Shown here: positions 27,333 through 36,200 of the stretch, in pieces
How the letters are laid out: every line of letters begins with the position of its first letter
Position numbering within the stretch: the stretch's first letter is position 1
Assembly (NCBI GenBank): GCA_007859995.1
Contig: SMSL01000003.1
Span: 62,001-126,000 of the forward strand
Direction: 5' to 3'
Origin: Candidatus Brocadiaceae bacterium S225
GTDB taxonomy: Bacteria > Planctomycetota > Brocadiia > Brocadiales > Scalinduaceae
Length of the DNA stretch: 64,000 bases
The notes under the pieces: model-generated
Seen by the model: the letters and a program-made list of their open reading frames with translations, nothing else
Told to the model about the DNA's origin: nothing
Database searches by the model: none
Translations under genes and position numbers: made by a program

Positions 27333-27950
27333 ATGTTATCAGAACTAACCATAAAAGAGTTCCTGGAAAAGATCGCGTCGGATTCACCCGCTCCCGGCGG
27401 AGGAAGCGTGGCTGCGTTAAGCGCTGCGCTTGCGGCAAGCTTGACTCAAATGGTAGCAAACCTGACTATTGGCAAAAAAGGTTTTGGTGACGTGGAATGT
27501 GAGATGAAGGCTGTTGCACAAGATGCTTTGCGCTTGAAAAGTGATCTTATTCAGTCTATTGATAGCGACTCTAATGCTTATAATGATGTGATAACTGCCA
27601 TAAAGCTGCCCGGGAATAGTGAAGCGGAAAAACGTCATAGAGAAGAGGAGATTCAACGTGGACTGAAACATGCAGCCATGGTTCCATTAGCCGTGGCTGA
27701 ATATGCCATCCGAGTAATGGAACTGGCAGGAAAGACGGTAGCAAAGGGAAATAAGAGTGCCATTACTGATGGAGCAGTTGGGATCATGATGGCAAGGACG
27801 GCAGTATTATCTGCTCTTTATAATATCAAAATCAACTTGAAAACTATAAAAGATAAAACGTTTGTCAATAAAATTTCAAAACAGGCAAAAGATCTGGAAG
27901 CAAAGGCATTGAGTAGGGAAAAAGAATTGCTGTCAAATATCGATTTATAG
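27333..27950 (+). CDS. fchA: Formimidoyl-tetrahydrofolate cyclodeaminase / methenyl-THF cyclohydrolase
   Basis: All-helical FTCD_C family enzyme, 205 residues. SPAPGGGSVAALSAALAASLTQMVANLTIGKK is the signature stretch at residues ~16-48. As a stand-alone cyclodeaminase it would release ammonia from 5-formimino-THF, passing the one-carbon unit from histidine into the folate pool; a formiminotransferase partner is not visible. It is tightly linked to hutI. Confidence 0.93.
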   Translation: MLSELTIKEFLEKIASDSPAPGGGSVAALSAALAASLTQMVANLTIGKKGFGDVECEMKAVAQDALRLKSDLIQSIDSDSNAYNDVITAIKLPGNSEAEKRHREEEIQRGLKHAAMVPLAVAEYAIRVMELAGKTVAKGNKSAITDGAVGIMMARTAVLSALYNIKINLKTIKDKTFVNKISKQAKDLEAKALSREKELLSNIDL

Positions 27951-28062
27951 GCACGTCCTTCATATCAAATCGAGGAGTGTTAGTTATCCGATCAGTCGAA
28001 AGTACGTCATCAATCTAATCCGGCAAACTGGCATTATCACAATGAGATTAAGACACTCAATG

Positions 28063-28100
28063 TCATTTCAACCCGCCAGTATCAGTGGCGGGTTGAATGA
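28063..28100. terminator. Strong hairpin between convergent genes
   Basis: TCATTTCAACCCGCCA (28063-28078) pairs with TGGCGGGTTGAATGA (28086-28100) with one bulged base and a 7-base loop. There is no U-tract, so it is either a bidirectional transcript end between fchA and the convergent repeat-protein gene or a REP-like palindrome. Confidence 0.55.
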
Positions 28101-28121
28101 GGCAGAGTATCTCTTAGTTCC

Positions 28122-28661
28122 TTAGTGTGACTCTGTAGTCCTGGCAATATCGGCTGGAATGCTGATACGAATGCCGGTGAATATCTGCTTCGTTTTTACC
28201 GGCCACTTTATTTCTGCCGGAATACTGTTACGAATATTTGCCAGTGCAATTTCCAGGTTTGTTATGGCATCGTTAATAGCCCTGATTCTGACCTTAATTT
28301 CTTCCTTTGAATAAACATCTGGAGGGGCAGGAATAGATTCCTTAACCTCTGCAACCATGGATTCAATCTCTTCATTTGTATAATTATCCGAGTCAACTGG
28401 AATAGCACTTTTAACCACTGCAATCTTTTCGTCAATTTCATCATTTGAATATCTGTTTGGGATCTCCGGAATAGCGTTCATAATCTGTGCAAGTTTATCA
28501 TCAATCTCTTCTTTTGAATAACCGTCAGGAGGCATATCAAGAACTACCGCGACCGCATCTTCTTTTATTGCTTCCATATCCTGGGAACCGGCAAAAGATA
28601 CCTGGCAAAAAAGGACCATGGCAGCCAAAACCAAAAATATAACATTACTACCGCTTCTCAT
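28122..28661 (-). CDS. Secreted protein with four 23-residue YSxEEI repeats
   Basis: 179 residues with a signal peptide (~1-25, ends SFAGS). Four exact-period repeats start at Tyr48, Tyr71, Tyr94 and Tyr117, each of the form Tyr-Ser/Thr-x-Glu/Asp-Glu-Ile followed by a helix and an AIP/SIP turn. The regular acidic helical repeats suggest a rod-like or calcium-binding extracytoplasmic protein. I know of no family. It is the last of three minus-strand genes (with the MORN protein and the 299-residue protein) and is convergent to fchA. Confidence 0.75.
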   Translation of the reverse strand: MRSGSNVIFLVLAAMVLFCQVSFAGSQDMEAIKEDAVAVVLDMPPDGYSKEEIDDKLAQIMNAIPEIPNRYSNDEIDEKIAVVKSAIPVDSDNYTNEEIESMVAEVKESIPAPPDVYSKEEIKVRIRAINDAITNLEIALANIRNSIPAEIKWPVKTKQIFTGIRISIPADIARTTESH

Positions 28662-28812
28662 ACCAGCTCCTCATTATTCATAATGTTCTGTTTAATATGC
28701 ATTTACTGAAAGCCAGAGGCCGGATCCACGAAGCATGCCGGCAATAGTTATATTCAATAACTTTTATCATCTGTTATCAGCTATTTGCCTTCTCTGTCTC
28801 TCGGCAATTAGA

Positions 28813-29544
28813 TTACTCTGGTTTAAAGTCTTTGTGTATCCACTCCCAATTTTCGTCCATGTACGACCATGTTTTATTTTCATCCGGCCAGTAGTACCAA
28901 CCGCCGGTAGCCGCAAAATCTTTCCATTTGCCAACGTATTTATTGCCGTTAGCAAACGTGCGGGTGCCCTGACCACTACACATTCCATCTACCCATTCAC
29001 CTTCATATTTACCACCTTCTACGAAAGTAAAGGTTCCCTGTCCGTTCTTTTTACCCTCTTTCCATTCTCCCACGTATGTTCCAAGGTCCGGCATAATTAA
29101 CGTTCCCTGTCCATGCCTTATATCAAGCGCCCATTCTCCCTCGTATATTACACCGTTCGCAAATGTATCTGTTCCTTTTCCATGCCTCAAATTATCTCGC
29201 CATTCGCCTGTGTAATTGCCCCCGTCTGAATATGTATAAGTGCCCTGTCCGCTCCTTCTGCCAGTCTTAAACTCCCCTTTGTATTTAGTGCCGTCAGGGT
29301 ATACCATAGTACCCCTGCCATTTTCACAATCACCTTCTGTGCACTCACCACCCTTTCTCTCTTCAACGACAGTCTCTTCTGCCGTTGTTGGTGATGATGA
29401 TGCCGCTACGACTTTCTCCTCTGTTACCGCATCCGGTTCATTCCCGAATGTGTCTATCGTATTAAAGTAAATATTTAAAATCAAAACTGCAGAGACAATT
29501 AAAAGCGTTTTTCCATTTATAATGTTTATTAAATCTCTTCTCAC
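28813..29544 (-). CDS. MORN-repeat protein
   Basis: 243 residues. A hydrophobic N-terminal segment (~11-27) acts as a signal or anchor, then an acidic/Thr-rich linker (~40-65), then about six MORN repeats of 23 residues (GxGTxxYxDGxxYxGEW) from ~72 to 215, and a Trp/Tyr-rich end. MORN proteins bind membranes or act as extended beta-sheet scaffolds. It is encoded downstream of the 299-residue unknown gene and upstream of the YSxEEI repeat gene. The coordinate pattern suggests a cell-envelope set, but no function can be assigned. Confidence 0.88.
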   Translation of the reverse strand: MRRDLINIINGKTLLIVSAVLILNIYFNTIDTFGNEPDAVTEEKVVAASSSPTTAEETVVEERKGGECTEGDCENGRGTMVYPDGTKYKGEFKTGRRSGQGTYTYSDGGNYTGEWRDNLRHGKGTDTFANGVIYEGEWALDIRHGQGTLIMPDLGTYVGEWKEGKKNGQGTFTFVEGGKYEGEWVDGMCSGQGTRTFANGNKYVGKWKDFAATGGWYYWPDENKTWSYMDENWEWIHKDFKPE

Positions 29545-29700
29545 AATACTGCTCCTTAAATAATTATGTGTTTATTCTTAACAAAGATATTGAGTGCAGC
29601 CACACGGTCACTGCGCGGCAAAAAAAACAATTCGGTACAGCCGTTTTGGAATGCTCTCCTTTGGAAAGAGCTCCATAGGTTAACTTTTTCTAAAACTGTT

Positions 29701-30600
29701 TCAGTTTGGTGAATCATACTTCTGTTGTTTATGCTTAAGCCAATAACCCTCTGCCATTCCACCTATCGCGCCAAAAACCAGTTCTTCTAGAGACATAGCA
29801 GGTTGTTTGGCGTCAGACTGATTGGACTGCCTTAATTCTTCAAGGAAATAACTTTCATTTACCTGCAAGATATTCTTATTTTTCTTCAGAAAATCAGTGG
29901 CGATTTTCCCTATTGACATCATGAATTTCTCTTTGTTATTAAGGTCGTTCAGAGACATACAACTTTTTGTAAATACCTGTACGCTGCAACTAAGAAGGTC
30001 TCCGATCATTTCAGTAAAAGTTTGATACGTTTTCTGTTCCTCTCCCACCGTAACAGTAAATTTTCTTCCTTCCTTGGGAAAGGCAACTTTATTAAATACC
30101 TGAACTAATAGATCTCCGATATCTACTTCAAGCCCTGCCTCTTCTATTTTATTCCTAACAAGCTCAAGCACGTTTTTCGTTATGTCGGCAGGCAGTATTC
30201 CCTTCAGCCTGCTCTTCAGGTTTTTCATATGTTCAGGCAATATATCGCTAACCGATTTCCCTGAATCTTCTTCATCGCTTGTGGACAGCCTGGCAGAAAG
30301 GCCGAGTGTCTGCTGTGCTATCGAAAACCCGACCCTATAGAGCATTCCGTGGTTTTTAGAATATTTTTTGTTGAGGTATTCGTACACCAGCACTGCCAGT
30401 CGTTTTGAATCGATGCTTTTGCCTCTTTCAGGATCAAAATCGTCTAATACCTTCAAGAGTTCATCACTACAATCAAATTCATCACGAATCTGTTTTGTAG
30501 TCAGCTCTTCGTGAGCTCCGTACCACATTAAATAATTTGTTCCCACATTTACTGACAATTCTAAAATCATCTGCAAATCTGAATCGCTAATGTCATTCAT
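29701..30600 (-). CDS. Conserved-looking hypothetical protein (299 residues)
   Basis: Mostly helical, soluble, acidic-to-neutral protein with no signal peptide. Phrases include SVNVGTNYLMWYGAHEELTTKQIRDEF near the N-terminus, a DIGDLLVQVFNKVAFP segment in the middle, and SLEELVFGAIGGMAEGYW at the end. I do not recognise a family. It precedes the MORN gene by ~155 bases. The gap contains a degenerate copy of the GCAGTGAC/GTCACTGC palindrome at 29597-29613. Confidence 0.7.
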   Translation of the reverse strand: MNDISDSDLQMILELSVNVGTNYLMWYGAHEELTTKQIRDEFDCSDELLKVLDDFDPERGKSIDSKRLAVLVYEYLNKKYSKNHGMLYRVGFSIAQQTLGLSARLSTSDEEDSGKSVSDILPEHMKNLKSRLKGILPADITKNVLELVRNKIEEAGLEVDIGDLLVQVFNKVAFPKEGRKFTVTVGEEQKTYQTFTEMIGDLLSCSVQVFTKSCMSLNDLNNKEKFMMSIGKIATDFLKKNKNILQVNESYFLEELRQSNQSDAKQPAMSLEELVFGAIGGMAEGYWLKHKQQKYDSPN

Positions 30601-30842
30601 TTATTCACCTTCTGAGTATGTGTATAAACAGTAAATAAGTAAGCAAGCAGTTTACAGCAGGCGGTAGGCTGGTGGCAAGAGAAAAGTAGATGGCTTGCAT
30701 GGCTAAGTTTTTTTGCCGAGTGGAGCTTTTTGCTTTGCGAAATAACCGTGTATTCTGTGCTAAATTATGATTTTATAAATTGAAATACTATATATCCTTT
30801 TGTATAAGTAAATGAAAAGAAATTAACACTCTTAAGAAACAG

Positions 30843-32567
30843 ATGCTAAATCAAAATGAACTGATCCGGATATTAACAAAAATGGAGGGAATGCCATACC
30901 CCGCTTATAAGGCTATAAAGGGCGGTTACCAATATCATGATTATGAGTTATGGATCGATCACGTTCAAGGAGACCCGTTTGCCATTCCCAGCAAAGTAAG
31001 AGTCAGAATCCCCATTAGCACAGCCGGATTTCCCGAGGATACATATCATAATGGCTGTAGGAACGTTGCATTGTGTGATTTCCTGGCAAGACAATTCTAT
31101 TATTCCATTAGAGTCCATAATACACAAAGGCAGGGTTCCGGGAAAAGCGGAACAATAGAAATAGACCGCCAGGGGCAGGAAGTACTTAAAAGCTCTTCGA
31201 TGGTCATAAAAGAGGATTGTATTGAAGCACGATTTCTGGTCGGGCTTCCGGCATTTGCACGCAGGGTTGCAGGCAAAATAGCAGCGCGCATATTTTCAGA
31301 GATCATTCCGCGGATTGTCAATCATTCATTGTATTTTCAAAGACTCCCTGCGGATAAATTGTATCGCCATATTGAGACCGTTGAAGATGCTGAATTTGTC
31401 AGGGGAAGACTGTCAGAATTAAACCTGGTTGCGTTTATTGCGGATAATGCTGTTCTTCCCAGAGCTAGCGGGGTTGACCCACGACCGCTCAGATCAGAGG
31501 GATTGGTTCCCTTTCAAAGTTGTCAATCGATGAGAGTAAGCATGTCATTGCCAAATTATGGCGAGATAACAGGGATGGGTATCCGCAAAGGCGTGACATT
31601 AATAGTAGGTGGGGGGTATCATGGAAAATCAACACTCTTGAATGCATTGGAGTACGGTATCTACAACCATGTCCCCGATGACGGACGTGAGTTTGTGGTA
31701 ACCACTGCCGATGCTGTCAAGATAAGGGCGGAGGACGGGCGCAGTATTCAAAACCTGAATATTGATCCTTTTATCTCGAATCTGCCGTTTGATCAGGGTA
31801 CCACTGAATTCTCTACAGCCAATGCCAGTGGGAGTACGTCTCAGGCAGCTAATATTCTTGAGGCGCTTGAGATGGGTGCGAACACCCTTTTGCTGGATGA
31901 GGATACGCTGGCTACAAACTTCATGATTCGCGACTTACGGATGAAGGCCCTGATCGCAAAAGAGAAGGAGCCGATTACGCCTTTTGTAGAACATGTACGC
32001 AGCCTCTATGAAGAAAAGGGTATCTCAACCGTAATTGTTATGGGAGGGAGTGGAGATTATTTCAGTCTAGCTGACGTGGTTATAGGGATGATTGAATACA
32101 GCCCTCATGATTTAACCTCCCGGGCGCATCAGATAGTCAAAGAAAATCTTTTACCGGAATACTTTGATGCCACACCTCCTTCAGCGATTCAGCGTATTCC
32201 CATACCGAACGTACTGAGCCCATCAAAGGGGAAAAAACCGATAGATATCAAGATAGATGAACTTCTCTACATGCGATTTGGAAAACACAAGGTTCAGGTC
32301 GATGCAATAGAACAGCTTGTGCATCCCAGTCAGTTGAGAGCAATCGGGTATGCCATTCATTATGCCGCCCGGTATATGGACGGCCAAAAAAGCATAAAAG
32401 AGATTTGCCGGTTAGTTTTGGCTGATATACAAGAGAAAGGGTTGGACTGCTTAAGTGACCGGGGCATAAGAGGAGATTTTGCTGAATTCAGAAGTTATGA
32501 ACTGGCCGCAACATTGAGCCGATTTCGCGCCTTAAGGGTAGAGCAAAAACACACAACAAGAACATAA
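30843..32567 (+). CDS. Predicted ATPase of the ABC class (PF09818-type)
   Basis: 574-residue soluble ATPase. Walker A GGGYHGKST at 256-264, an ABC-signature-like SGSTSQAA at ~330-336, and Walker B LLLDED at 349-354 match the ABC_ATPase family, a group with no established substrate. There is no transmembrane domain and no permease alongside, so it is not a transporter ATPase. It is transcribed alone; about 75 bases of its 3' end recur in diverged form at 36201, on the other side of a decayed island. Confidence 0.9.
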   Translation: MLNQNELIRILTKMEGMPYPAYKAIKGGYQYHDYELWIDHVQGDPFAIPSKVRVRIPISTAGFPEDTYHNGCRNVALCDFLARQFYYSIRVHNTQRQGSGKSGTIEIDRQGQEVLKSSSMVIKEDCIEARFLVGLPAFARRVAGKIAARIFSEIIPRIVNHSLYFQRLPADKLYRHIETVEDAEFVRGRLSELNLVAFIADNAVLPRASGVDPRPLRSEGLVPFQSCQSMRVSMSLPNYGEITGMGIRKGVTLIVGGGYHGKSTLLNALEYGIYNHVPDDGREFVVTTADAVKIRAEDGRSIQNLNIDPFISNLPFDQGTTEFSTANASGSTSQAANILEALEMGANTLLLDEDTLATNFMIRDLRMKALIAKEKEPITPFVEHVRSLYEEKGISTVIVMGGSGDYFSLADVVIGMIEYSPHDLTSRAHQIVKENLLPEYFDATPPSAIQRIPIPNVLSPSKGKKPIDIKIDELLYMRFGKHKVQVDAIEQLVHPSQLRAIGYAIHYAARYMDGQKSIKEICRLVLADIQEKGLDCLSDRGIRGDFAEFRSYELAATLSRFRALRVEQKHTTRT

Positions 32568-32590
32568 TGAATATTATTTCTTGATGTAGT

Positions 32591-32637
32591 GGCACGATTT
32601 ATCGTGCCTAATAAATAAGGGCTTGATTTATCAAACC
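32591..32637. repeat. Tandem pair of short palindromes
   Basis: GGCACGATTTATCGTGCC (32591-32608) is a perfect 8-base-arm hairpin with a TT loop. GGCTTGATTTATCAAACC (32620-32637) is a near-palindrome of the same design. They lie 24 bases after the ABC-class ATPase stop and look like REP elements. Confidence 0.6.
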
Positions 32638-32847
32638 AGGACAATAACCAAATCCACATATAGACATAACTCACAAGTTAAACCTTTGGCATAAATATAC
32701 AGGTAGGAGCCAACTCCTGTTGAAGATCGGGGTTCGCATGCTATGGTTGGTAGCAAGTGTTGTAGAGCAAAAAGAACAAGACACGATCGTACAAACATCT
32801 GTTTCCTGTTAGAAAAATCCGCTATTTCTCATAAGTTATGTTATCAA

Positions 32848-33018
32848 ATGCGTGGATTTATTAAAAACCTGGTTGATTCTGGTAATTACCGCAATGTCAG
32901 GAGAGATCGTGAAAAACTCACTGAAGAACAAGAACTTCTTAGCCTTTTGAGGCAACCAGAACAAAGCGGTCTAAGTAGAAGCAATGTTCCTGAACTCATG
33001 AAGAGTGTCAAACTGTAG
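32848..33018 (+). pseudogene. ParD-like antitoxin relic
   Basis: The C-terminal half resembles ParD antitoxins: FIKNLVDSGNYRNV, then REKLTEEQELLSLLRQ and SVPELMKSVKL-like NVPELMKSVKL. The N-terminal DNA-binding strand is missing and the part that normally reads SEVVRDGLRLL is shortened or scrambled. No parE toxin follows. It appears to be a decayed toxin-antitoxin module in the island downstream of the ATPase. Confidence 0.55.
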
Positions 33019-33086
33019 CTTTATCCCACAAAAAGCAAAAGGGTTTTGATTTTTTAACACAGCTACGTACCCATTAGGCCAAAAAA

Positions 33087-33122
33087 ACTATCTTATCATA
33101 CCAAACAGTATGATAAGATAGT
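33087..33122. promoter_or_regulatory. Perfect 14-base inverted repeat, probable operator
   Basis: ACTATCTTATCATA (33087-33100) and TATGATAAGATAGT (33109-33122) are exact complements with an 8-base loop, 21 bases upstream of the antitoxin ATG. Such palindromes are typical of autoregulated antitoxin promoters. There is no T-tract, so it is less likely to be a terminator. Confidence 0.6.
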
Positions 33123-33143
33123 ATGTTGAAAGGAGAGTATATT

Positions 33144-33305
33144 ATGAACAACCGTGCCACATTTACCCTTGAAGAAGGTACCTTTAACTATTTAAAACAA
33201 GTTGGAGACAATAATAAGAGTGCTTACGTAAACCACCTGTTATTGCAGGAAAAGAAACGCTTACTCAAGAAAGCTATTTTGCAAGCCAACCCAACAATAA
33301 AGTGA
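33144..33305 (+). CDS. Small antitoxin-like (MazE/CopG-type) protein, probably C-terminally shortened
   Basis: 53 residues from the ATG at 33144, with AAAGGAGAG 7-12 bases upstream. NNRATFTLEEGTFNYLKQVGDNNKSAYVNHLLLQEKKRLLKKAILQAN matches the ribbon-helix-helix part of MazE-like antitoxins. Family members usually have ~25 more residues for toxin binding, which are absent here. No toxin frame follows in the next 200 bases. The perfect operator upstream suggests it could still be expressed. Orphan antitoxin in a decaying island. Confidence 0.6.
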   Translation: MNNRATFTLEEGTFNYLKQVGDNNKSAYVNHLLLQEKKRLLKKAILQANPTIK

Positions 33306-33516
33306 CCCGGACGGTAAAAAGCGCCATCTGTTATTTTTAGCATTGGGTCTAAAATCCTATAAAGGTACGCTTTTTTCGCACGGTCAATTTATCCTTTTTT
33401 TGCAATGACTATTGTTAGAAAACGATATTAAAAAAACGGATGGATTCATTTGGAAGATAATGTTCCAACATAACCCCTGAAGCTATAAACAAGACATGGG
33501 GAAATACATTTTTACA

Positions 33517-34731
33517 TTAATCTGAGCCGTTTTTATACCTTGTTACTTTGTACCAACGGCTATTAGGCTTCCCGCGCTCATGCCCGGTATATTCCAGTAC
33601 CCCTAATTTACACAAGTAATCAAAATAGGCCATTAGTGTACGCCAAGACCATGGTAAATTACCTGATAAGTTAGCAGGAAGTAGTTGCTTATATCGTCTG
33701 CCGAGGTTCCACACAGTATAAACACTCATTGGAGTTATACAGCAATATTCATTGAGTCAGCCATTGATCAATCCAATACTAAACTTGTTGTTTTTATGGA
33801 GGATAAAGTATCCATAAATAATAGACTGCCAAATACGTCTATCACACCCAAAAATCCAATCTCCATTAGGCACTTCTTTATTGATAAGTTCAGGAAATTC
33901 ATCCCATTTGTATGGGACATATTTGCTGAAATATTCCCAAGCGGGATGCGATAATGCTTCTTTCTTTAGCAGGTCAATATGTTCTTTCTTTTTAAAAAAT
34001 TGTATTTCCTTAATTGCCTCCAAAAGTGCGGCCTTCTCAATTTCAATATCTTCTTGTTTATATTTCTTTTCCTGCTCTTGTATCTCGCGTGTAAGCTCCT
34101 TCTCTATCTGTTTAGAGATGTTGTCATTTACTCTTGCATTATTTAACCATTGAATGTGCTGCGGATTATTTAGGTATGACCAGAAATGTTCCCAGTCTTC
34201 AACGTCTTTCGGTGCAAGGCCGGATAGGTCAATCTCTATAGCCGAAATATCTGCTTTTTCTATTTTGTCTAACTTTTGAGCGTCCACTTTATGTCTGTAA
34301 AAAATTTCAATGACAAGCGGACGGTTACCAATTTTGGCTAAAATATCAGCTCTTATTCCATGTAGATCTTTTTCTTCTTCTACAGAATCAAAATCTATAG
34401 TTTTGCTAGGTATAAAACATTTCGAATATCGTTTTCCTCTGGAATCTTTTGATGAGGAAAAAACAACGTATTCCGGAAGGGTGATTTTCTGCCTTTCCGA
34501 TATAATTTGTTTGGCTGCTAGATGAACAGTGCTTTCCAGACCACCTTCACATGCATCTCGCCCATCATCGTGCCTAAAGTGGTGCTGTTTTATGTTACCC
34601 TTGGCCGCAATTAGTGGAGATTGGCAACTTGGACAAACACAGCCGCAGTTTTTACCGTTTTCTACATCAGAAATATGAACAAGAGTATTGTTTTTATCTA
34701 GTCCAAACGGCAGTTTGATTTTTATACCCAT
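33517..34731 (-). pseudogene. CoiA-like nuclease gene split by an in-frame TGA
   Basis: The first part (33757-34731, 324 residues) has a CPSC zinc-ribbon half (Cys33/Cys36), an HHFRH cluster at ~50-54, and a PD-(D/E)xK-like core with Asp129, Glu142 and His147 (GIRADILAKI, LVIEIFYRH), as in competence CoiA nucleases. It ends GLING-TGA (33759-33757). The same frame continues without shift LNEYCCITPMSVYTVWNLG for ~80 residues to 33517, with wHTH-like WRTLMAYFDYLCKLGVLEY. A Trp to stop change is the simplest explanation. The shorter product could still be made. Confidence 0.65.
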
Positions 34732-34862
34732 ATATATATCCTTTTATTATTGCATATTATTTCCCGTTTTATATAATTCCGGGATATTAGAACTATACAG
34801 GCTCCGTATATTACCAATGTTATAGAAGCTGTATATTTAACTGTTCGATGGAGAAATATTAA

Positions 34863-35468
34863 TTGAAACAAATATTAGCTCTCTTAATCACATTGGTGCT
34901 CTTTGGATGTGCCACAGCATACAAAATGAATAAGGTTGAGCTTGGAATGACAAAGTCTGAAGTCATTCAAGCTATTGGTAATCCCATCAACGTCAGCGCA
35001 CAGGGGAAATCAGAGTACTTAAACTATAAACTATATGAAACAAGTGATGACGCTTGGGATGAAAAAACTACCCCCTACTAAGTAAAGCTTGTCGGCGGGC
35101 AAGTTGAATCTTATGGACGCATGGGAGATTTTGGCAGCATCATACAAGATTCAAGTAAAATTCAGGAAGAGACGATAACTGTCGAAATCATTAGCAATCC
35201 CCTCGGTGCAAATATTGAGGTAAACAACGATTACATCGGTAAAACTCCATGCACGGTGAGCCTACCTGCAAATTACAAAGGAGAATTTACACGCGACACA
35301 ATTGTTCAAGCATTACCTGTCATAGGTGGACAATATTCACAGCAGAAGAGCTTCATCGGCGGTTATGATCATGATTACATAGTCAATGATGTCATTCCTA
35401 AACGCATCTTCTTCGATATGAACCTTCAGCCTGTGCAACCAGACATCAATGTGGATATTGATGAGTGA
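34863..35468 (+). pseudogene. Lipoprotein with SmpA/OmlA-like and PEGA domains, split by an in-frame TAA
   Basis: TTG start at 34863 with GGAGAA upstream. A lipobox is LFGC (Cys16). Then ELGMTKSEVIQAIGNP (SmpA/OmlA-type) leads to EKTTPY followed by TAA at 35079-35081. The same frame continues VKLVGGQVESYGRMGDFGS, which is the normal continuation of this family, and then a PEGA domain (ANIEVNNDYIGKTPCTVSLP) to 35468. TAC to TAA at a Tyr codon explains the break. About 200 codons in total. The truncated product alone would lack the C-terminal half of the OmlA-like fold. Confidence 0.75.
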
Positions 35469-35807
35469 TCCGAAAGAAAAATGATAATCAAACCAGTGCA
35501 TGGGGCTTACCCGGACAACACTTTGTTTTTAAAGCAGTGTCTATTTCCCGAGAGGCTCATGCTTAACACTCACCTCTAATTTAGAACTTTAAATTTATCT
35601 ATGTTACGGAATAGGGTATTTTGTAACAAAACATGCCTCTTATCGTATTAATTTAGTCCTTGAATTGTATTTTTCCAGTTGTTATTGTTACACTTTATAT
35701 AAGTAATGTAACAAAATTGATAACTATTCATCTTCACGTTACATTACATACAATTCAATAAATTCCTATACATTGCTTGTGTGCCTCCCTACCCCGCTTC
35801 AAATAAA
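35469..35807. other. Gene-free AT-rich region
   Basis: No frame of note. Contains a hairpin around AACACTTTG-TTTTTAAAGCAGTGT (35518-35542), whose loop string TTTGTTTTTAAAGC recurs at 36732-36745, and several TGTAAC/GTTACA strings at 35615-35750. It separates the broken lipoprotein gene from higA. Confidence 0.45.
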
Positions 35808-36116
35808 TCAGCCATGTACCGCCTCAAAAGGTTGAATCGTCTTTTCAAGCTCCGTAAACCTTTCACGTTTGGCTGTTCGTAATTCGTAGTCCTTTTGCAA
35901 GTTTAACCAAAACCCGGAACTCATATTAAAATACAGACCAAAACGCAATGCCATATGGGCCGTAATTGCCCGCTTCCCTTCAATAATATTTTTAACGGCC
36001 GTACGATCAACACCGATTGCCCTGGCAAATGTTCCCGGCTTAATTCCCAGATCATCAAGGAAGTCTTCCTTAAGCATTATGCCAGGGTGTTCTATTTCAA
36101 TAAGTTTTTTAGACAT
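35808..36116 (-). CDS. higA: HigA family addiction-module antitoxin
   Basis: XRE-type helix-turn-helix antitoxin of 102 residues. HPGIMLKEDFLDDLGIKPGTFARAIGVDRTAVKNIIEGKR covers the HTH, and ALRFGLYFNMSSGFWLNLQKDYEL is the typical HigA C-terminal signature. The ATG at 36116 has AGGAGA 8 bases upstream. The frame is open to 36146, but that extension overlaps the HigB remnant. The toxin gene in front of it has been reduced to its last 21 codons, so HigA is an orphan. Confidence 0.88.
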   Translation of the reverse strand: MSKKLIEIEHPGIMLKEDFLDDLGIKPGTFARAIGVDRTAVKNIIEGKRAITAHMALRFGLYFNMSSGFWLNLQKDYELRTAKRERFTELEKTIQPFEAVHG

Positions 36117-36132
36117 CTTACATTCTCCTGCT

Positions 36133-36198
36133 TTAGTGATAATCAATTAATTGTACATCATGGGCTTCATTGTCGATCCATTTAAAATAACTTTCCAT
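36133..36198 (-). pseudogene. higB: 3' remnant of higB toxin
   Basis: On the minus strand the frame ending TAA at 36133-36135 reads YFKWIDNEAHDVQLIDYH, the diagnostic C-terminus of HigB toxins (RFxWxxxxAxDVxIxDYH). Upstream of ~36198 the homology stops and a fragment of the ABC-class ATPase begins. The normal higB-higA order is retained. The toxin is therefore deleted by a rearrangement exactly at this junction. Confidence 0.7.
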
Positions 36199-36200
36199 AG

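Noticed and set aside
28122-28661. CRISPR-like periodicity
   Set aside because: The 69-base period comes from coding 23-residue repeats with diverged DNA, not identical repeats with unique spacers. No CRISPR array was seen in the window.
29556-29762. 68-codon minus-strand ORF
   Set aside because: It overlaps the end of the 299-residue gene in another frame and covers a palindromic repeat.
20075-33759. UGA recoding as tryptophan
   Set aside because: Two genes have in-frame TGA at plausible Trp sites, but tsaB, the CMD gene and hisC use TGA as normal stops, and a third broken gene has TAA. Nonsense mutations are simpler.
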